DNA from: Sphingobium sp. EM0848
GTDB taxonomy: Bacteria > Pseudomonadota > Alphaproteobacteria > Sphingomonadales > Sphingomonadaceae
Assembly (NCBI RefSeq): GCF_013375555.1
Contig: NZ_JABXWB010000001.1
Location: forward strand, 2,170,001-2,234,000
Reading direction: 5' to 3'
Length of the DNA: 64,000 bases
The translations under genes and the position numbers were made by a program. This document shows positions 32,294-41,518 of the stretch, in pieces. Under the pieces are notes generated by a model, which did not search any database, was not told where the DNA came from, and saw nothing but the letters and a program-made list of their open reading frames with translations. Numbering within the stretch: the stretch's first letter is position 1; each line of letters starts with the position of its first letter.

Positions 32294-34013
32294 GTAAGCG
32301 GGGCAAATTTCCGGGCAGGGGGACTGGACAAGGTTGGTTTGGCGTGATTCACACTGCCGATGACTTCGGGCAACGACATTGGCGGTACAAGAGGCGAGGA
32401 GGATATTCGTCGGGTTGTTGCTGCGCTGGTTGAGCGTTGCGACCGTCTGGAAGCGACGAACCAGGATCTGCTGATCGAGAGGGCGGCTGACAAGCTGGAG
32501 ATCCAGGCATTACGGGACGAGATTGCGCGATTGAAGGGCGATCCGCCGCGTCCCCGCTTCAAGTCGAAGCCATCGGGGATGGAGAAGTCGACGTCACCGA
32601 CACCGGGGAAGAAGCGGAGCAAGCGGAGGCGTGGGGCGGTGCAATCGAAGCTCACCGTCAGCCGGGATGTGACGCTGAAAGCGGCAGTTCCTGATGGCTC
32701 ACGTTTCAAGGGTTACGAAGACGTCTTGGTGCAGGATCTTCGGCTTGAAGTTGACGTCATCCGCTATCGTCGCGAGATTTGGCGGGGTCCTGATGGTAAG
32801 CGGATCGCAGCAGAGTTGCCGGCGGGCATTTTGGGAGGCTTTGGCCCCGAGCTACGGCGCTTTATCACGGCGGGTCATTTCCAAGGTCAGATCACCAGCG
32901 AACGGCTGTGCTCGATGTTGAACGGGATGGGTTTGGCCATTTCCAAACGCCAGGTCGTACGACTGCTCAGCCGTGGGCTCGACGATCTGGTTGCCGAAGA
33001 TCGGGCGATTTTAGCCACGGGGATTTCCACGGCGCAATGGATCAATGTCGACGACACTTCCGCTCCGCATGCTCGCAAGAATGGGTATGTCACCCATCTT
33101 GGGGATCGGCGCTTCGCGGTGTTTCGCAGCAGCTTTTCCAAATCGCGGCGCAATTTTCTCAATCTTCTTCAGGCGGGCATCAGCCATTTTGTCGTCAACG
33201 ACGAAGCGCTAGCCAAAATGCGCGAGATGAACCTCGCGTCCGAACCGATTGCCGTGCTGGAAGCCCACGAAGCCAAGCATTTTGAGAGCCCCGAGGCGTG
33301 GCAGGCGCATCTTTGCGCGCTGGGCTTTGACAAGTTGAGCGTCACGCCCGATCCCACCAAGGTCGCGACCGAAGGCGCGCTATGGGGCGCCCTTTGCGAA
33401 CAAGGTCTGCTCGGCGACACAGCTATCGTCTCCGATGGCGCCGGTCAGTTCCGCGTCGGCAGCAACCATGCGTTGTGCTGGGTACATGCAGAAAGGCTGG
33501 TCCACAAACTCCATCCCCGCTCGAAGAAAGATCGTGAAGCGCTCGAACTCATCCGCACGTTGATCTGGTGGTTCTACGCCGATCTCAAAGCCTGGCAAAA
33601 GCATCCGGATCCCAAACGGGGCCGTGCCCTCAGGGTTCGTTTTGACCGGATCTTTGCCCGCAAAACCGGCTTTGTGATGCTCGATCGGCAATTGGCACGC
33701 CTCTACCGCCAGAAAAACGATCTCCTGCGCGTTCTGACACGTCCCGAAATCCCGTTGCATACCAACGGTTCGGAAAACGATATCCGCAGCTTTGTCACCA
33801 AGCGCAAAATTTCCGGTGGCACCGTTAGCGAACAAGGACGGATCGCTCGCGACATCATGCTCGGCCTGATCAAAACCTGTGCCAAGCTTGGCGTCTCCTT
33901 CTACCAATTCCTCGGTGATCGCTTCGCCGTTCCCGGCGCGCCATCCGTTCCATGGCTGCCGGACCTCGTCAGCGCCGCTCCCGCCTGACCGCCCGGGAGT
34001 TTGCCCCGCTTAC
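32294..34013 (+). mobile_element. Intact IS66-like insertion sequence
   Basis: About 1.72 kb. Terminal inverted repeats: GTAAGCGGGGCAAATTTCCG... at 32294-32316 and its inverse ending ...TTTGCCCCGCTTAC at 33991-34013, about 21 of 23 matching. The GTAA start is typical of IS66. The family duplicates 8 bp; here 9 bases match (GACACGCCG), or 8 if one border base belongs to the element. A single transposase gene and no tnpA/tnpB helpers fit the ISBst12-like branch. Fresh-looking ends imply a recent insertion. Confidence 0.9.
32360..33988 (+). CDS. IS66-family transposase, single-gene type
   Basis: 542 residues. N-terminal coiled coil (VAALVERCDRLEATNQDLLIERAADKLEIQALRDEIARLKG), then a basic linker (GKKRSKRRRGAV). 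The DDE core includes QWINVDDTSAPHARKNGYVTHLGDRRFAVF, ALCWVHAERLVHKL, and RPEIPLHTNGSENDIRSFVTKRKISGG with the catalytic Glu. It ends 3 bp before the right inverted repeat. It appears complete. Confidence 0.9.
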   Translation: MTSGNDIGGTRGEEDIRRVVAALVERCDRLEATNQDLLIERAADKLEIQALRDEIARLKGDPPRPRFKSKPSGMEKSTSPTPGKKRSKRRRGAVQSKLTVSRDVTLKAAVPDGSRFKGYEDVLVQDLRLEVDVIRYRREIWRGPDGKRIAAELPAGILGGFGPELRRFITAGHFQGQITSERLCSMLNGMGLAISKRQVVRLLSRGLDDLVAEDRAILATGISTAQWINVDDTSAPHARKNGYVTHLGDRRFAVFRSSFSKSRRNFLNLLQAGISHFVVNDEALAKMREMNLASEPIAVLEAHEAKHFESPEAWQAHLCALGFDKLSVTPDPTKVATEGALWGALCEQGLLGDTAIVSDGAGQFRVGSNHALCWVHAERLVHKLHPRSKKDREALELIRTLIWWFYADLKAWQKHPDPKRGRALRVRFDRIFARKTGFVMLDRQLARLYRQKNDLLRVLTRPEIPLHTNGSENDIRSFVTKRKISGGTVSEQGRIARDIMLGLIKTCAKLGVSFYQFLGDRFAVPGAPSVPWLPDLVSAAPA

Positions 34014-34022
34014 GACACGCCG
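33991..34022 (+). repeat. IS66-like right inverted repeat and target duplication
   Basis: Right terminal repeat at 33991-34013, followed by GACACGCCG at 34014-34022, the second copy of the duplication seen at 32285. Confidence 0.85.
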
Positions 34023-34169
34023 CCCGCATGCCATTGACCTTCAACATCTATTTCTCCCGCCTCCTCATATATTCGCGATATCAAATCCGTATAAGTTTCG
34101 GATAAGGCCTTGCCGTTCCTACGCTTCTGGGTGCTGCAATTCCCGCAGCAAAGCCAAGGAGTGACTATC

Positions 34170-34289
34170 ATGGAACGTGACAATGACGTGATCGAACTCG
34201 GCGCGATCAGCGTGGAAACCAAGGGTCCCGGCGGCCTTACGGGCGATGTCGGCCTTAATGAAATCCAGGCCGGTCTTTCCGACGACTGA
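34170..34289 (+). CDS. Lasso peptide precursor, sphingonodin-like
   Basis: 39 codons with AGGAG eight bases before the ATG. The leader is MERDNDVIELGAISVETK, with the conserved Thr at the second-last leader position. The 21-residue core begins GPGGLTGDVGL and ends QAGLSDD. Gly1 and Asp8 give the standard 8-residue macrolactam ring; the tail is 13 residues. From memory the core closely matches sphingonodin I (GPGGITGD...GLSDD), differing mainly at position 5 and in the middle of the tail, so this would be a new variant. Two processing genes follow directly. Confidence 0.92.
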   Translation: MERDNDVIELGAISVETKGPGGLTGDVGLNEIQAGLSDD

Positions 34290-34291
34290 AG

Positions 34292-34325
34292 CGATGGCGC
34301 GCAGCTTCATGGCTGCGCGCCATCG
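34292..34325 (+). promoter_or_regulatory. Hairpin between lasso precursor and processing genes
   Basis: CGATGGCGCGCAGC (34292-34305) and GCTGCGCGCCATCG (34312-34325) form a perfect 14-bp stem with a 6-base loop, three bases after the precursor stop. There is no T run, so it is not a strict terminator. Proteobacterial lasso operons commonly have such a hairpin here, thought to stabilise the precursor mRNA and lower expression of the enzyme genes. Confidence 0.85.
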
Positions 34326-34343
34326 TCCTGTTCGAGACAGAGC

Positions 34344-35000
34344 ATGACCGGCTATTCACTTCGCGATGGTCTGAGCTTCTGCCGGACAGAGGGGCGGACC
34401 ATTTTCCTCGACCTAAATGCAGATCGCTATTTCGGTCTGCGACCCGCCTTGGAACAGGCTTTCTGTTCCCTGATCGACGCCGACCGCATCGATGACCGGC
34501 AGTGCGACACATTGCTGGAAGCTGGCATCATCATCCGGTCGCCAGCCAGCAGCAGGCCTGTCCCCTGCCCGCTCGCACATCCGGCCGAGGCCAGGCTCCC
34601 GCTGGAGAAAGCCTGCCCATCGCCTGCCCTTGTCGCCAGCGCATTGACCCGCCGGCTCTGGTGGCGCGCGAGACTGAGACAGTTGCCCTTTTCCCGCAAC
34701 ATCCGCGTGATCGAACAACGAAAGCACAGCGTGACACAGCGGGGCGTCCCGATCGACAGGCTTGCCCGTCTCGACCAAGCTTATCGTCGGGCCGCCATGA
34801 TCCTTTCCGCCCGCGACCAGTGCCTCCCCACCGCGCTGTCGCTGGCGTCATGGCTCATCGCGCTCAGCATCCGGCCGAATCTTGTCCTGGGCGTCAAACT
34901 CAACCCTTTCCAGGCCCATAGCTGGATCGAGGTCGACGGCATGATCATGGCCGACGATCCCGATCAGGTCCGCCCGTTCAGCCCGATCAGGATCATCTGA
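34344..35000 (+). CDS. Lasso leader peptidase with RRE domain (B protein)
   Basis: 218 residues. The first 75 (SFCRTEGRTIFLDLNADRYFGLRPALEQAFCSLI) are a PqqD-like recognition element that binds the leader. The C-terminal part is the transglutaminase-like Cys protease: Cys160 in DQCLPTALSLASWLI, His192 in FQAHSWIEVDG, and the Asp in the strand that follows. It removes the leader in step with the cyclase. Its stop shares one base with the cyclase ATG (TGATG). Confidence 0.93.
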   Translation: MTGYSLRDGLSFCRTEGRTIFLDLNADRYFGLRPALEQAFCSLIDADRIDDRQCDTLLEAGIIIRSPASSRPVPCPLAHPAEARLPLEKACPSPALVASALTRRLWWRARLRQLPFSRNIRVIEQRKHSVTQRGVPIDRLARLDQAYRRAAMILSARDQCLPTALSLASWLIALSIRPNLVLGVKLNPFQAHSWIEVDGMIMADDPDQVRPFSPIRII

Positions 35001-36745
35001 TGAAACGCTTTGTCGCCATATTAGCGCCGACGCCGGAACGCAGCCCCATCGCGCCCGCTATCCGCGGCGCACTCTCCCGTACCGAGGGGCTGTCGGTTAT
35101 GATCGACCGCGACGACATGCTCGTTGCAGGCAGTGACGGACATATCCGGCAACTGGGCGATGATATCGGTATCATCATCGGGCCGATCTTTGCGACCGGC
35201 AAAAGCGATCCGGTCACCCTGCCATCCGATTTCGCGCCCGGCGGCGAGCCCGTGGAACTCGATCGTTTCAGCCAGGACCATTGGGGCAATTTCGTTACGA
35301 TCCTGCGCGATGGCGCGGCAGGCTTCCATGTCCTGCGCTCAGCCTTCGGCCGCCTGCCCTGCTTCCATGCGATGCAGGACGATCAGCTAATCTGCGCGTC
35401 CGACACATCCCTGCTGACGCTTGCGGGATGGACGTCCCGCAGGATCGATTGGTCCGGCGTCCTGCGCCGCCTGGCGCTCAAGGATATCCCCTCGCCCTCC
35501 ACCTGCCTTGCCGGCGTTCAGGAACTGCGCGGAGGCTCGCGTCTCCACCTCACCGCCAAAGGGCTGAGCGTCGCGCAGACATGGAACCCATGGGATCGGG
35601 CAGGCAGGCGCCACTGGATCGATGACCGGGACGAGGCCCCGCGCATGGTCCGCCGCGCGGTGTCGACCGCGACCCGCGCCAGCATCATGGGGGCGGATCG
35701 CGCCCTGCTCATGCTGTCGGGCGGAATAGATTCCTCCGTGCTGGCCGCTGCGCTCGGCACCCATGGCTGCCCCTTTGCCTGTTTCAATCTCGCCAGCCTC
35801 GGCACCGTCGGCGATGAACGGCGTTATGCGCAAATGGTCGCATCCCATATGGGCGCCTCGATCATGGAATCGCAGTGGGACGTCGGCATGGTCGACATTA
35901 CCCGTTCCCATGCCATCAATCACCCCAACCCCATTGCCCGCAGTTTCATGCAGGGCACGTCCCGCCTGCTGGGCGAGGCGGTCGAAACCAGCGGCGCCGA
36001 TCTCACGATCGATGGCGGCGGCGGGGACAATGTCTTCTTCTCCCTGCGGTCCATAGCGCCGGTCACCGACGCTTTTCTGCGCGGGGGGAGCCTCAGCGAA
36101 GGCTGGTCGACCACCCTGTCGATTGCGGCCATGGCGGACGTGAGCGCGTTCACCGTGCTCGGCCGGGCAGCAGCACGCGCCTTCCGCCGGTCACCCGCCT
36201 ATCGTTGGCGGCCGATGACCCAATATCTGTCTCCAGAAGTGATGGATGACGAGGCTCTGGTGCCTCGACATCCATGGCTGGAACCACCGTGCGGCGGCGA
36301 AACAGGAACGGCCGCCCATATCGCGCTCATTACCGCCGCCCAGGGCTGGGCCGAGGGAAATGATATCAGAAGTCCGGTGCGTCATGTGACGCCATTGGCC
36401 TCCCAACCCGTCGTCGAAGCATGCCTGCGGATTCCGAGTTGGTGGTGGTTCCGACACGGTCAGAACCGGATCGTCGCGCGCGATGCCTTTCGCGACCGCC
36501 TACCGGCGCCGGTCGTCAATCGCAGGACAAAGGGCACGCCCGACAGCTATATCGCGGAAATCTTCACCGCGAACCGCCCCGTCATCCGCGCCATGCTGCT
36601 GGACGGGCATCTGCGTCGAGCCGGGCTGCTCGACATTCCCTTGCTAGAACGTGCCCTGGACAGCGAGGGACCTGTCCAGGGCACACACTATCACCGCATC
36701 ATGCATCTCGCGGACGTCGAGGCATGGATCGCGGGACAGGTCTAG
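35000..36745 (+). CDS. Lasso cyclase, asparagine synthetase-like (C protein)
   Basis: 581 residues. The N-terminal glutaminase-like domain lacks the usual Cys2 nucleophile (it starts MKRFVAIL), as in lasso cyclases. The ATP-pyrophosphatase loop is LSGGIDSSVL at about 239-248; TIDGGGGDNVFF near 335 and FRHGQNRIVARDAFRDRLP near 485 complete the synthetase domain. It adenylates the Asp8 side chain and joins it to Gly1. Its TAG interlocks with the stop of the convergent isopeptidase gene (CTAG). Confidence 0.94.
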   Translation: MKRFVAILAPTPERSPIAPAIRGALSRTEGLSVMIDRDDMLVAGSDGHIRQLGDDIGIIIGPIFATGKSDPVTLPSDFAPGGEPVELDRFSQDHWGNFVTILRDGAAGFHVLRSAFGRLPCFHAMQDDQLICASDTSLLTLAGWTSRRIDWSGVLRRLALKDIPSPSTCLAGVQELRGGSRLHLTAKGLSVAQTWNPWDRAGRRHWIDDRDEAPRMVRRAVSTATRASIMGADRALLMLSGGIDSSVLAAALGTHGCPFACFNLASLGTVGDERRYAQMVASHMGASIMESQWDVGMVDITRSHAINHPNPIARSFMQGTSRLLGEAVETSGADLTIDGGGGDNVFFSLRSIAPVTDAFLRGGSLSEGWSTTLSIAAMADVSAFTVLGRAAARAFRRSPAYRWRPMTQYLSPEVMDDEALVPRHPWLEPPCGGETGTAAHIALITAAQGWAEGNDIRSPVRHVTPLASQPVVEACLRIPSWWWFRHGQNRIVARDAFRDRLPAPVVNRRTKGTPDSYIAEIFTANRPVIRAMLLDGHLRRAGLLDIPLLERALDSEGPVQGTHYHRIMHLADVEAWIAGQV

Positions 36746-38853
36746 GATTGGGAGGGCGGCAACCGTTGCTGGCGGAGCTTGCGCCAGATCGCATATTGAC
36801 CTGCCTTGCGTGGATCGGGATCTTCCCTGTCCTGAAGCCAGTAGAGAAACCAGTCGAGATTGCGCTCGTAGATCGCCAGCCGATGCAGCGGCTGCCACTT
36901 ATTATGATATTCGTCGGGGAAGACATACATGTCGACCGGCTTGTTCTGTTCCCGCAAAGCAGCGAACACGTCGATCGCCGTCAGATATTCCCTGTCCGCA
37001 AGCTGCATCAGCAGCGGCGTATCGATAATCGACGCATTGCGGATCATGGAACCCGGCTGCCAGAACTGCCGATCGTCGGATGTGGCCGGGGGAAAACCCT
37101 GCTGCCGCATCTTGCGGGCAAAGGCAGGACCAATGGTCGAATTGACCGTCCATGGTTCGAGACAGCAGGTACTGACTGCGGCGGCGGCGAAGCGGCGGCT
37201 GTTGATGAGGGCGAAGCCAACCGTGCTCGACCCATCGCTGAGGCCGCTGATGCCGATGCGATCCGGATCGGCTATGCCCATGTCGATCACGCGCTGGACT
37301 CCCGTCATCACCGAGGATTGCATGCTGCGCCGTTCCCCCCAATCCCGGTCATTGTCGGCGAGGAGCTTCTGCCAGTCCTTGTTGAGCGGGTTGATCGCGC
37401 CGACATGGGGCGGGCGGTCCACGCTGAGAACGGCGAAGCCCTTCTGCGCGAACAGATGGATGGGATATTCATTGCCGGTCGCGCCCCGGAGAAATCCATT
37501 GCTACGATAGGTCGTCACGATGAGCGGCAGCCGTTCATGCCCATCATAATCTGGCGGCAGGACGAGATCGCCAGCAACTTCGAGACCCCGGTCATTCCGC
37601 CATTCGAGCCGTTCTACCCTGCCGAACCGGATGGATCGCAATTCCGGATTGGGGTCGTAGAGCAGCTCGGAACGTCCATTATACGGATCGATCCGCACAA
37701 TCCGCGGCGCTATGGTCGCGCTTTCGCGCAAACAGACGAGCCGGGTGCCCGCCAGGTCACAACCGCTGATGACATCGCTCGTTACCAACACTTTTTTCGG
37801 CTCGTCCTTGCCGGGCGCCCAGCGATAGAGTGCCGTCGATCGGGCATTCCATCCCTCGCGGCGAAGGAAGAGCAAGGGGCCACCATGGGGCATCCACCAA
37901 AACCCGGCGAACTTGCCGCTACAGGCCTCACCTCGACAGGGGATTTTCACGCCAGTCGCGGATGACACGGCCAGCGCCCAGGGACTGGCCGGATTGGCCG
38001 AGACATGCTCGGCCAGGACGGATCGCCCATCATCGGCCTTTGCCGCGAGGGGACGGATTTCATAGCGGATCGGATCGGGCGCCAGCAACGCCCGGTCGCT
38101 TTCTTCGCCGGGTCGAGCTTCTCCAGCCGCCGGATCGATGCGAAACAGGGACAAGGCTGTCGTCGCCACCGGCATGGGCTTGTCGCCCATCATCGGCACA
38201 TAGCGATCGTCGTACCGAAATCCGGTCACAGCCTCACGCGCCAGAGCGGAGCGTTCGGCGAGCTGCCCCGTCCGGCTCGCATAAACAAGCGTCGCGCCGT
38301 CGGGCGTCCATGCAAATTGTTCAATGTCGACCGGCGAGCGCGTGAGCGCCCGGGCAGGACCGCCATCAGCGCGGACCGCCCAGAGCTGGGTGATCCCCTG
38401 TTCCCGCCGCAGGAAGGCGATCCACCGGCCATCAGGCGACCATGAGGGCGCGAGCACTATGGGAAATCCGGTCGGCAGGATGACGCCGCGATAATCCCCG
38501 GCCCCGCTTATGAACTCACCGCCCTGGTCCAGGAGGCGCGGCGTCGCGTCGGGCTGCAGGTCCATGACAGCGAGCCCAATGCAATAGCTGTTGGCCGATG
38601 CATCCGCCCTCATGATGATGAAGGCGATCCGTCTGCCATCCGGTGACAGGCCGAGCGGGCTCTCACCGCCAAGCAGCGACCCATCGCCCCGTCCGATATC
38701 GCGGACGCCAAGCAGATCTTTCGCGGTGATGGCGCGCGGTTTCGCCATCGTCTCGGGATTTGGCAACAGGTCGCTGCAGTCCGCCCTGGCTTCGGAAGCC
38801 AAGCCCAGAAACGCCACGCCCGCAGCCAGCAGCGCAATCGAGGTCCTGCCCAT
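36742..38853 (-). CDS. Lasso peptide isopeptidase (AtxE-like, S9 family)
   Basis: 703 residues. Signal peptide MGRTSIALLAAGVAFLGLASEARA. N-terminal beta-propeller (about 50-430), then an alpha/beta hydrolase with GISGLSDGSS (Ser near 539), LADREYLTA (Asp near 620) and DEYHNKW (His near 650). Such enzymes open the isopeptide ring of the cognate lasso peptide in the periplasm. Start taken at 38853 for the signal peptide; an in-frame ATG at 38865 overlapping the receptor stop is also possible. No ABC exporter is present, as usual in this cluster class. Confidence 0.92.
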   Translation of the reverse strand: MGRTSIALLAAGVAFLGLASEARADCSDLLPNPETMAKPRAITAKDLLGVRDIGRGDGSLLGGESPLGLSPDGRRIAFIIMRADASANSYCIGLAVMDLQPDATPRLLDQGGEFISGAGDYRGVILPTGFPIVLAPSWSPDGRWIAFLRREQGITQLWAVRADGGPARALTRSPVDIEQFAWTPDGATLVYASRTGQLAERSALAREAVTGFRYDDRYVPMMGDKPMPVATTALSLFRIDPAAGEARPGEESDRALLAPDPIRYEIRPLAAKADDGRSVLAEHVSANPASPWALAVSSATGVKIPCRGEACSGKFAGFWWMPHGGPLLFLRREGWNARSTALYRWAPGKDEPKKVLVTSDVISGCDLAGTRLVCLRESATIAPRIVRIDPYNGRSELLYDPNPELRSIRFGRVERLEWRNDRGLEVAGDLVLPPDYDGHERLPLIVTTYRSNGFLRGATGNEYPIHLFAQKGFAVLSVDRPPHVGAINPLNKDWQKLLADNDRDWGERRSMQSSVMTGVQRVIDMGIADPDRIGISGLSDGSSTVGFALINSRRFAAAAVSTCCLEPWTVNSTIGPAFARKMRQQGFPPATSDDRQFWQPGSMIRNASIIDTPLLMQLADREYLTAIDVFAALREQNKPVDMYVFPDEYHNKWQPLHRLAIYERNLDWFLYWLQDREDPDPRKAGQYAIWRKLRQQRLPPSQS

Positions 38854-38858
38854 GGCGC

Positions 38859-41423
38859 TCACCATTTCTTGACCAGCTCGAGCGCGATGAAGCGCCCGAC
38901 CGCCGAATAGTTGGTCGAGTCATAGGGCGTGTCATAATAAAGGCTGGTGGCAACGACCGAAGGCAGCTGATTGAGGAGATTCTGGATTGAGAGGCCAAGC
39001 TCGACACCGCGCAGAATACCCTTTCGCTCGCCAAATCGGTAGCGCGTGCTGATATCGACCGTCGTCATCCCGTCGATGTGCAGTGCCGGCGTTGCGCGCA
39101 CATCCTTGACGCCGCCGATCGTGCTGAGCGTCGCTGCCACGCTGAAGGCGCCGTCGCTCCAGTTGACCGTTCCCCTGCCGCGCCAGTGCGGTGGGTTGAA
39201 CAATCTTCCCGCCAGCTGTTCGACCGGACCTGCCAGCGAGATCTGCTGCTCGCTGTCGAGATAGGTGAGATTGGCCGACAGCCCCATTTTCCCATTGGCC
39301 AGATCCGTCTGATAGTTGAGCTGGGTATCGATGCCCTGGATCGTCTGGCGCCCGGCATTGATATTGGCGCGATTGACGATCGCGCCGACCTTTGACGGAT
39401 CATAGGGAACACCTGCGCCGTTCAGAAATTGCGCCGCATGGGCAATCGCCGCGGCAAGCTGCTGGGGCGTCGGCGCGTAGATGATCTGGTTGGCATAGAT
39501 GGGATCGACAAGCGCTCGCGCTGTCGTTGGGATCGGGTTCACAATGCGATCGACATAGCGGGTATGGAAGTAGCTGAGTTCAAACGACGCGCCCGCCATG
39601 CCGGGCGGATGCAGCGCCATTGTGGCCGACCAGCTACGCGCCTTTTCCGGTTTAAGATCGGTGTTGCCCCCGGCCACCAGCAGCGCCGTGGTCCCGGCGG
39701 GATAGCCCCGCCCCCCGAAGGTCGTGATGGGATAGAGGACGGCCTGTTCGATCGAATAGAGCTGGATGAAGCTCGGCGCCCGGAAGGAACGCCCCCAGCT
39801 TGCTTTGAAGTCGATGAAATCCGCGGGCGCGTAGATCATGCCGAATTTGGGCGTCACGACATCGACCAGGCCGCGATAGCGTTCGTAGCGCAGCGCGGCG
39901 CTCAGGCTGAGGCTGCGCATCAGGGGAATAGCCTGCGCTGGCCCTATCAGGGGGAAACTGGCTTCGCCAAAGGCATAGACGCTGTCCTGCGACGGTTTGG
40001 CATTGTTGACATTACCGGCACCCCGGTAAATCTCGAAATCATTCGCCCGGATGCCGGCGCCAAGCGCGAGCTTGGCGTCCCCGCCCGGCAAGGCGAACAA
40101 TGGTCCATCGGCGGAGATTTCACCGGTGATGCTCTGATTATTATAGCGACCCCAGGCTCGGCTTGCGAACTGGTCGTTGAGGAAGGTGTCGCCCTGGAAA
40201 TAGGTGCGTCCCTTGCCGAAACTTCCCGACAGACTCAGTTCCCACTGGCCCAGGGTCAGCCGCACGGCGCCCGAAAATGCCAGCGTGTAACTATCATAGC
40301 TCTGGGTGATCCGACTGACCGCAAGATTGGCGGCGGTGCTCGTGGGATAGGAAAATTCGCCGGTCCGCTGATTATAGAGGCCATCCAGTTCGATGGTGAG
40401 ATTGTCACTGATATCCTGATGGACGCTTCCCGCCACGGCATGTCGGCTACTGGCCGGCAGCAGGGTCAGATCAGGCCTGATCCGGCCATATTTTCGCTGG
40501 TTGGTCATGAGGGCGCTATTCCGGCCATATTCATAGGTGAGGAAGCCACCGCCCCCATTCCAGCGGCGACCGGCCAGCACGCTATATTGCTGCTGGAAAT
40601 TACCGCCATCGGGCGATCCGCCGACGCGCGCGCGGGTTTCAACGCCGTCATAGTCGCGCCTGAGAATCACATTGACGACGCCGCCGACCGCGTCCGACCC
40701 GTAAATGGCCGAAGCGCCATCCGCCACCACCTCTATGCGATCGACGGCGGCAAGCGGGATGGCGGAAATATCGACACCCTGCCGGGCCGAGTCATAGGGC
40801 ACACGGCGACCGTTCAGCACGGTGAGCGTTGCATCGCTGCCCAGGCCACGCAGATTGACCGACGACCCGCCCCCGACATTGCCGCCGGTACTCGAGGGCA
40901 CGTTGAAGCCGACACCAGGATTCTGCCCGCCACCAAAGCTTTGCGGCAGGCTGCGGGCGACGTCGCCCAGATCGGCGAGTCCGGTATCTCTGATGGCCTG
41001 GTTGTCGAGAACCATGACCGTCGACGGGACCGGCGCGCCGCGAATGCGGCTGCCGGTGACCACGATGCCAACGCCCCCATCCCTCTCCTGCAGGGACAGA
41101 CTCTCCTTTCGGATGACGATGCTGCCTTCGAGCCGGGTCCAGGAAAGGCCGGTTCCGGCGAGCAGTCGGTCGAGCGCGCCTTCGACCGTATATACGCCGT
41201 GGATCGCGGGGCCGTTCATCCCCTCGACAAGGCTGGCATCGACAAGGATCGTCTGACCCGATCGCAGGGACAGTTCACGAACCGATGCGCCGAGCGGCTG
41301 GGCAGGCAGCGTGATCGCCATTTCGGCAGCTTGCTGGGCGAGCGCGATCGGCGCGCTGGCTACCAACATGGCGGCAGCGATGCTGCCGGACAGATAATAT
41401 GCGGTGACTGAAAACCGAGACAT
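38859..41423 (-). CDS. TonB-dependent receptor with STN signalling domain
   Basis: 854 residues. Signal peptide to about 29. STN domain at 33-106 (ITLPAQPLGASVRELSLRSGQTILVDASL...GLSWTRLEGSIVIRK). Plug from about 117 (GIVVTGSRIRGAPVPSTVMVLD, then VNLRGLGSDATLTVLNGRR and IEVVADGASAIYGSDAVGGVVNVIL). The C-terminal barrel ends in Trp after YSAVGRFIALELVKKW. The STN domain lets it signal through FecR to FecI. Expected to import the lasso peptide for breakdown by the isopeptidase encoded next to it. Confidence 0.93.
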   Translation of the reverse strand: MSRFSVTAYYLSGSIAAAMLVASAPIALAQQAAEMAITLPAQPLGASVRELSLRSGQTILVDASLVEGMNGPAIHGVYTVEGALDRLLAGTGLSWTRLEGSIVIRKESLSLQERDGGVGIVVTGSRIRGAPVPSTVMVLDNQAIRDTGLADLGDVARSLPQSFGGGQNPGVGFNVPSSTGGNVGGGSSVNLRGLGSDATLTVLNGRRVPYDSARQGVDISAIPLAAVDRIEVVADGASAIYGSDAVGGVVNVILRRDYDGVETRARVGGSPDGGNFQQQYSVLAGRRWNGGGGFLTYEYGRNSALMTNQRKYGRIRPDLTLLPASSRHAVAGSVHQDISDNLTIELDGLYNQRTGEFSYPTSTAANLAVSRITQSYDSYTLAFSGAVRLTLGQWELSLSGSFGKGRTYFQGDTFLNDQFASRAWGRYNNQSITGEISADGPLFALPGGDAKLALGAGIRANDFEIYRGAGNVNNAKPSQDSVYAFGEASFPLIGPAQAIPLMRSLSLSAALRYERYRGLVDVVTPKFGMIYAPADFIDFKASWGRSFRAPSFIQLYSIEQAVLYPITTFGGRGYPAGTTALLVAGGNTDLKPEKARSWSATMALHPPGMAGASFELSYFHTRYVDRIVNPIPTTARALVDPIYANQIIYAPTPQQLAAAIAHAAQFLNGAGVPYDPSKVGAIVNRANINAGRQTIQGIDTQLNYQTDLANGKMGLSANLTYLDSEQQISLAGPVEQLAGRLFNPPHWRGRGTVNWSDGAFSVAATLSTIGGVKDVRATPALHIDGMTTVDISTRYRFGERKGILRGVELGLSIQNLLNQLPSVVATSLYYDTPYDSTNYSAVGRFIALELVKKW

Positions 41424-41518
41424 TGGACCTTCTCCCCCGTGCCGCCATTCAAGCGGGACAATGGGGAGACGCCGGTTCGCGAAAACACCCGACAGATTTT
41501 TTACGGGGCTATGTTTAC

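Noticed and set aside
39429..41411. 660-codon frame antisense to the TonB-dependent receptor
   Set aside because: A high-GC shadow of the receptor gene; low-complexity charged sequence without a domain.
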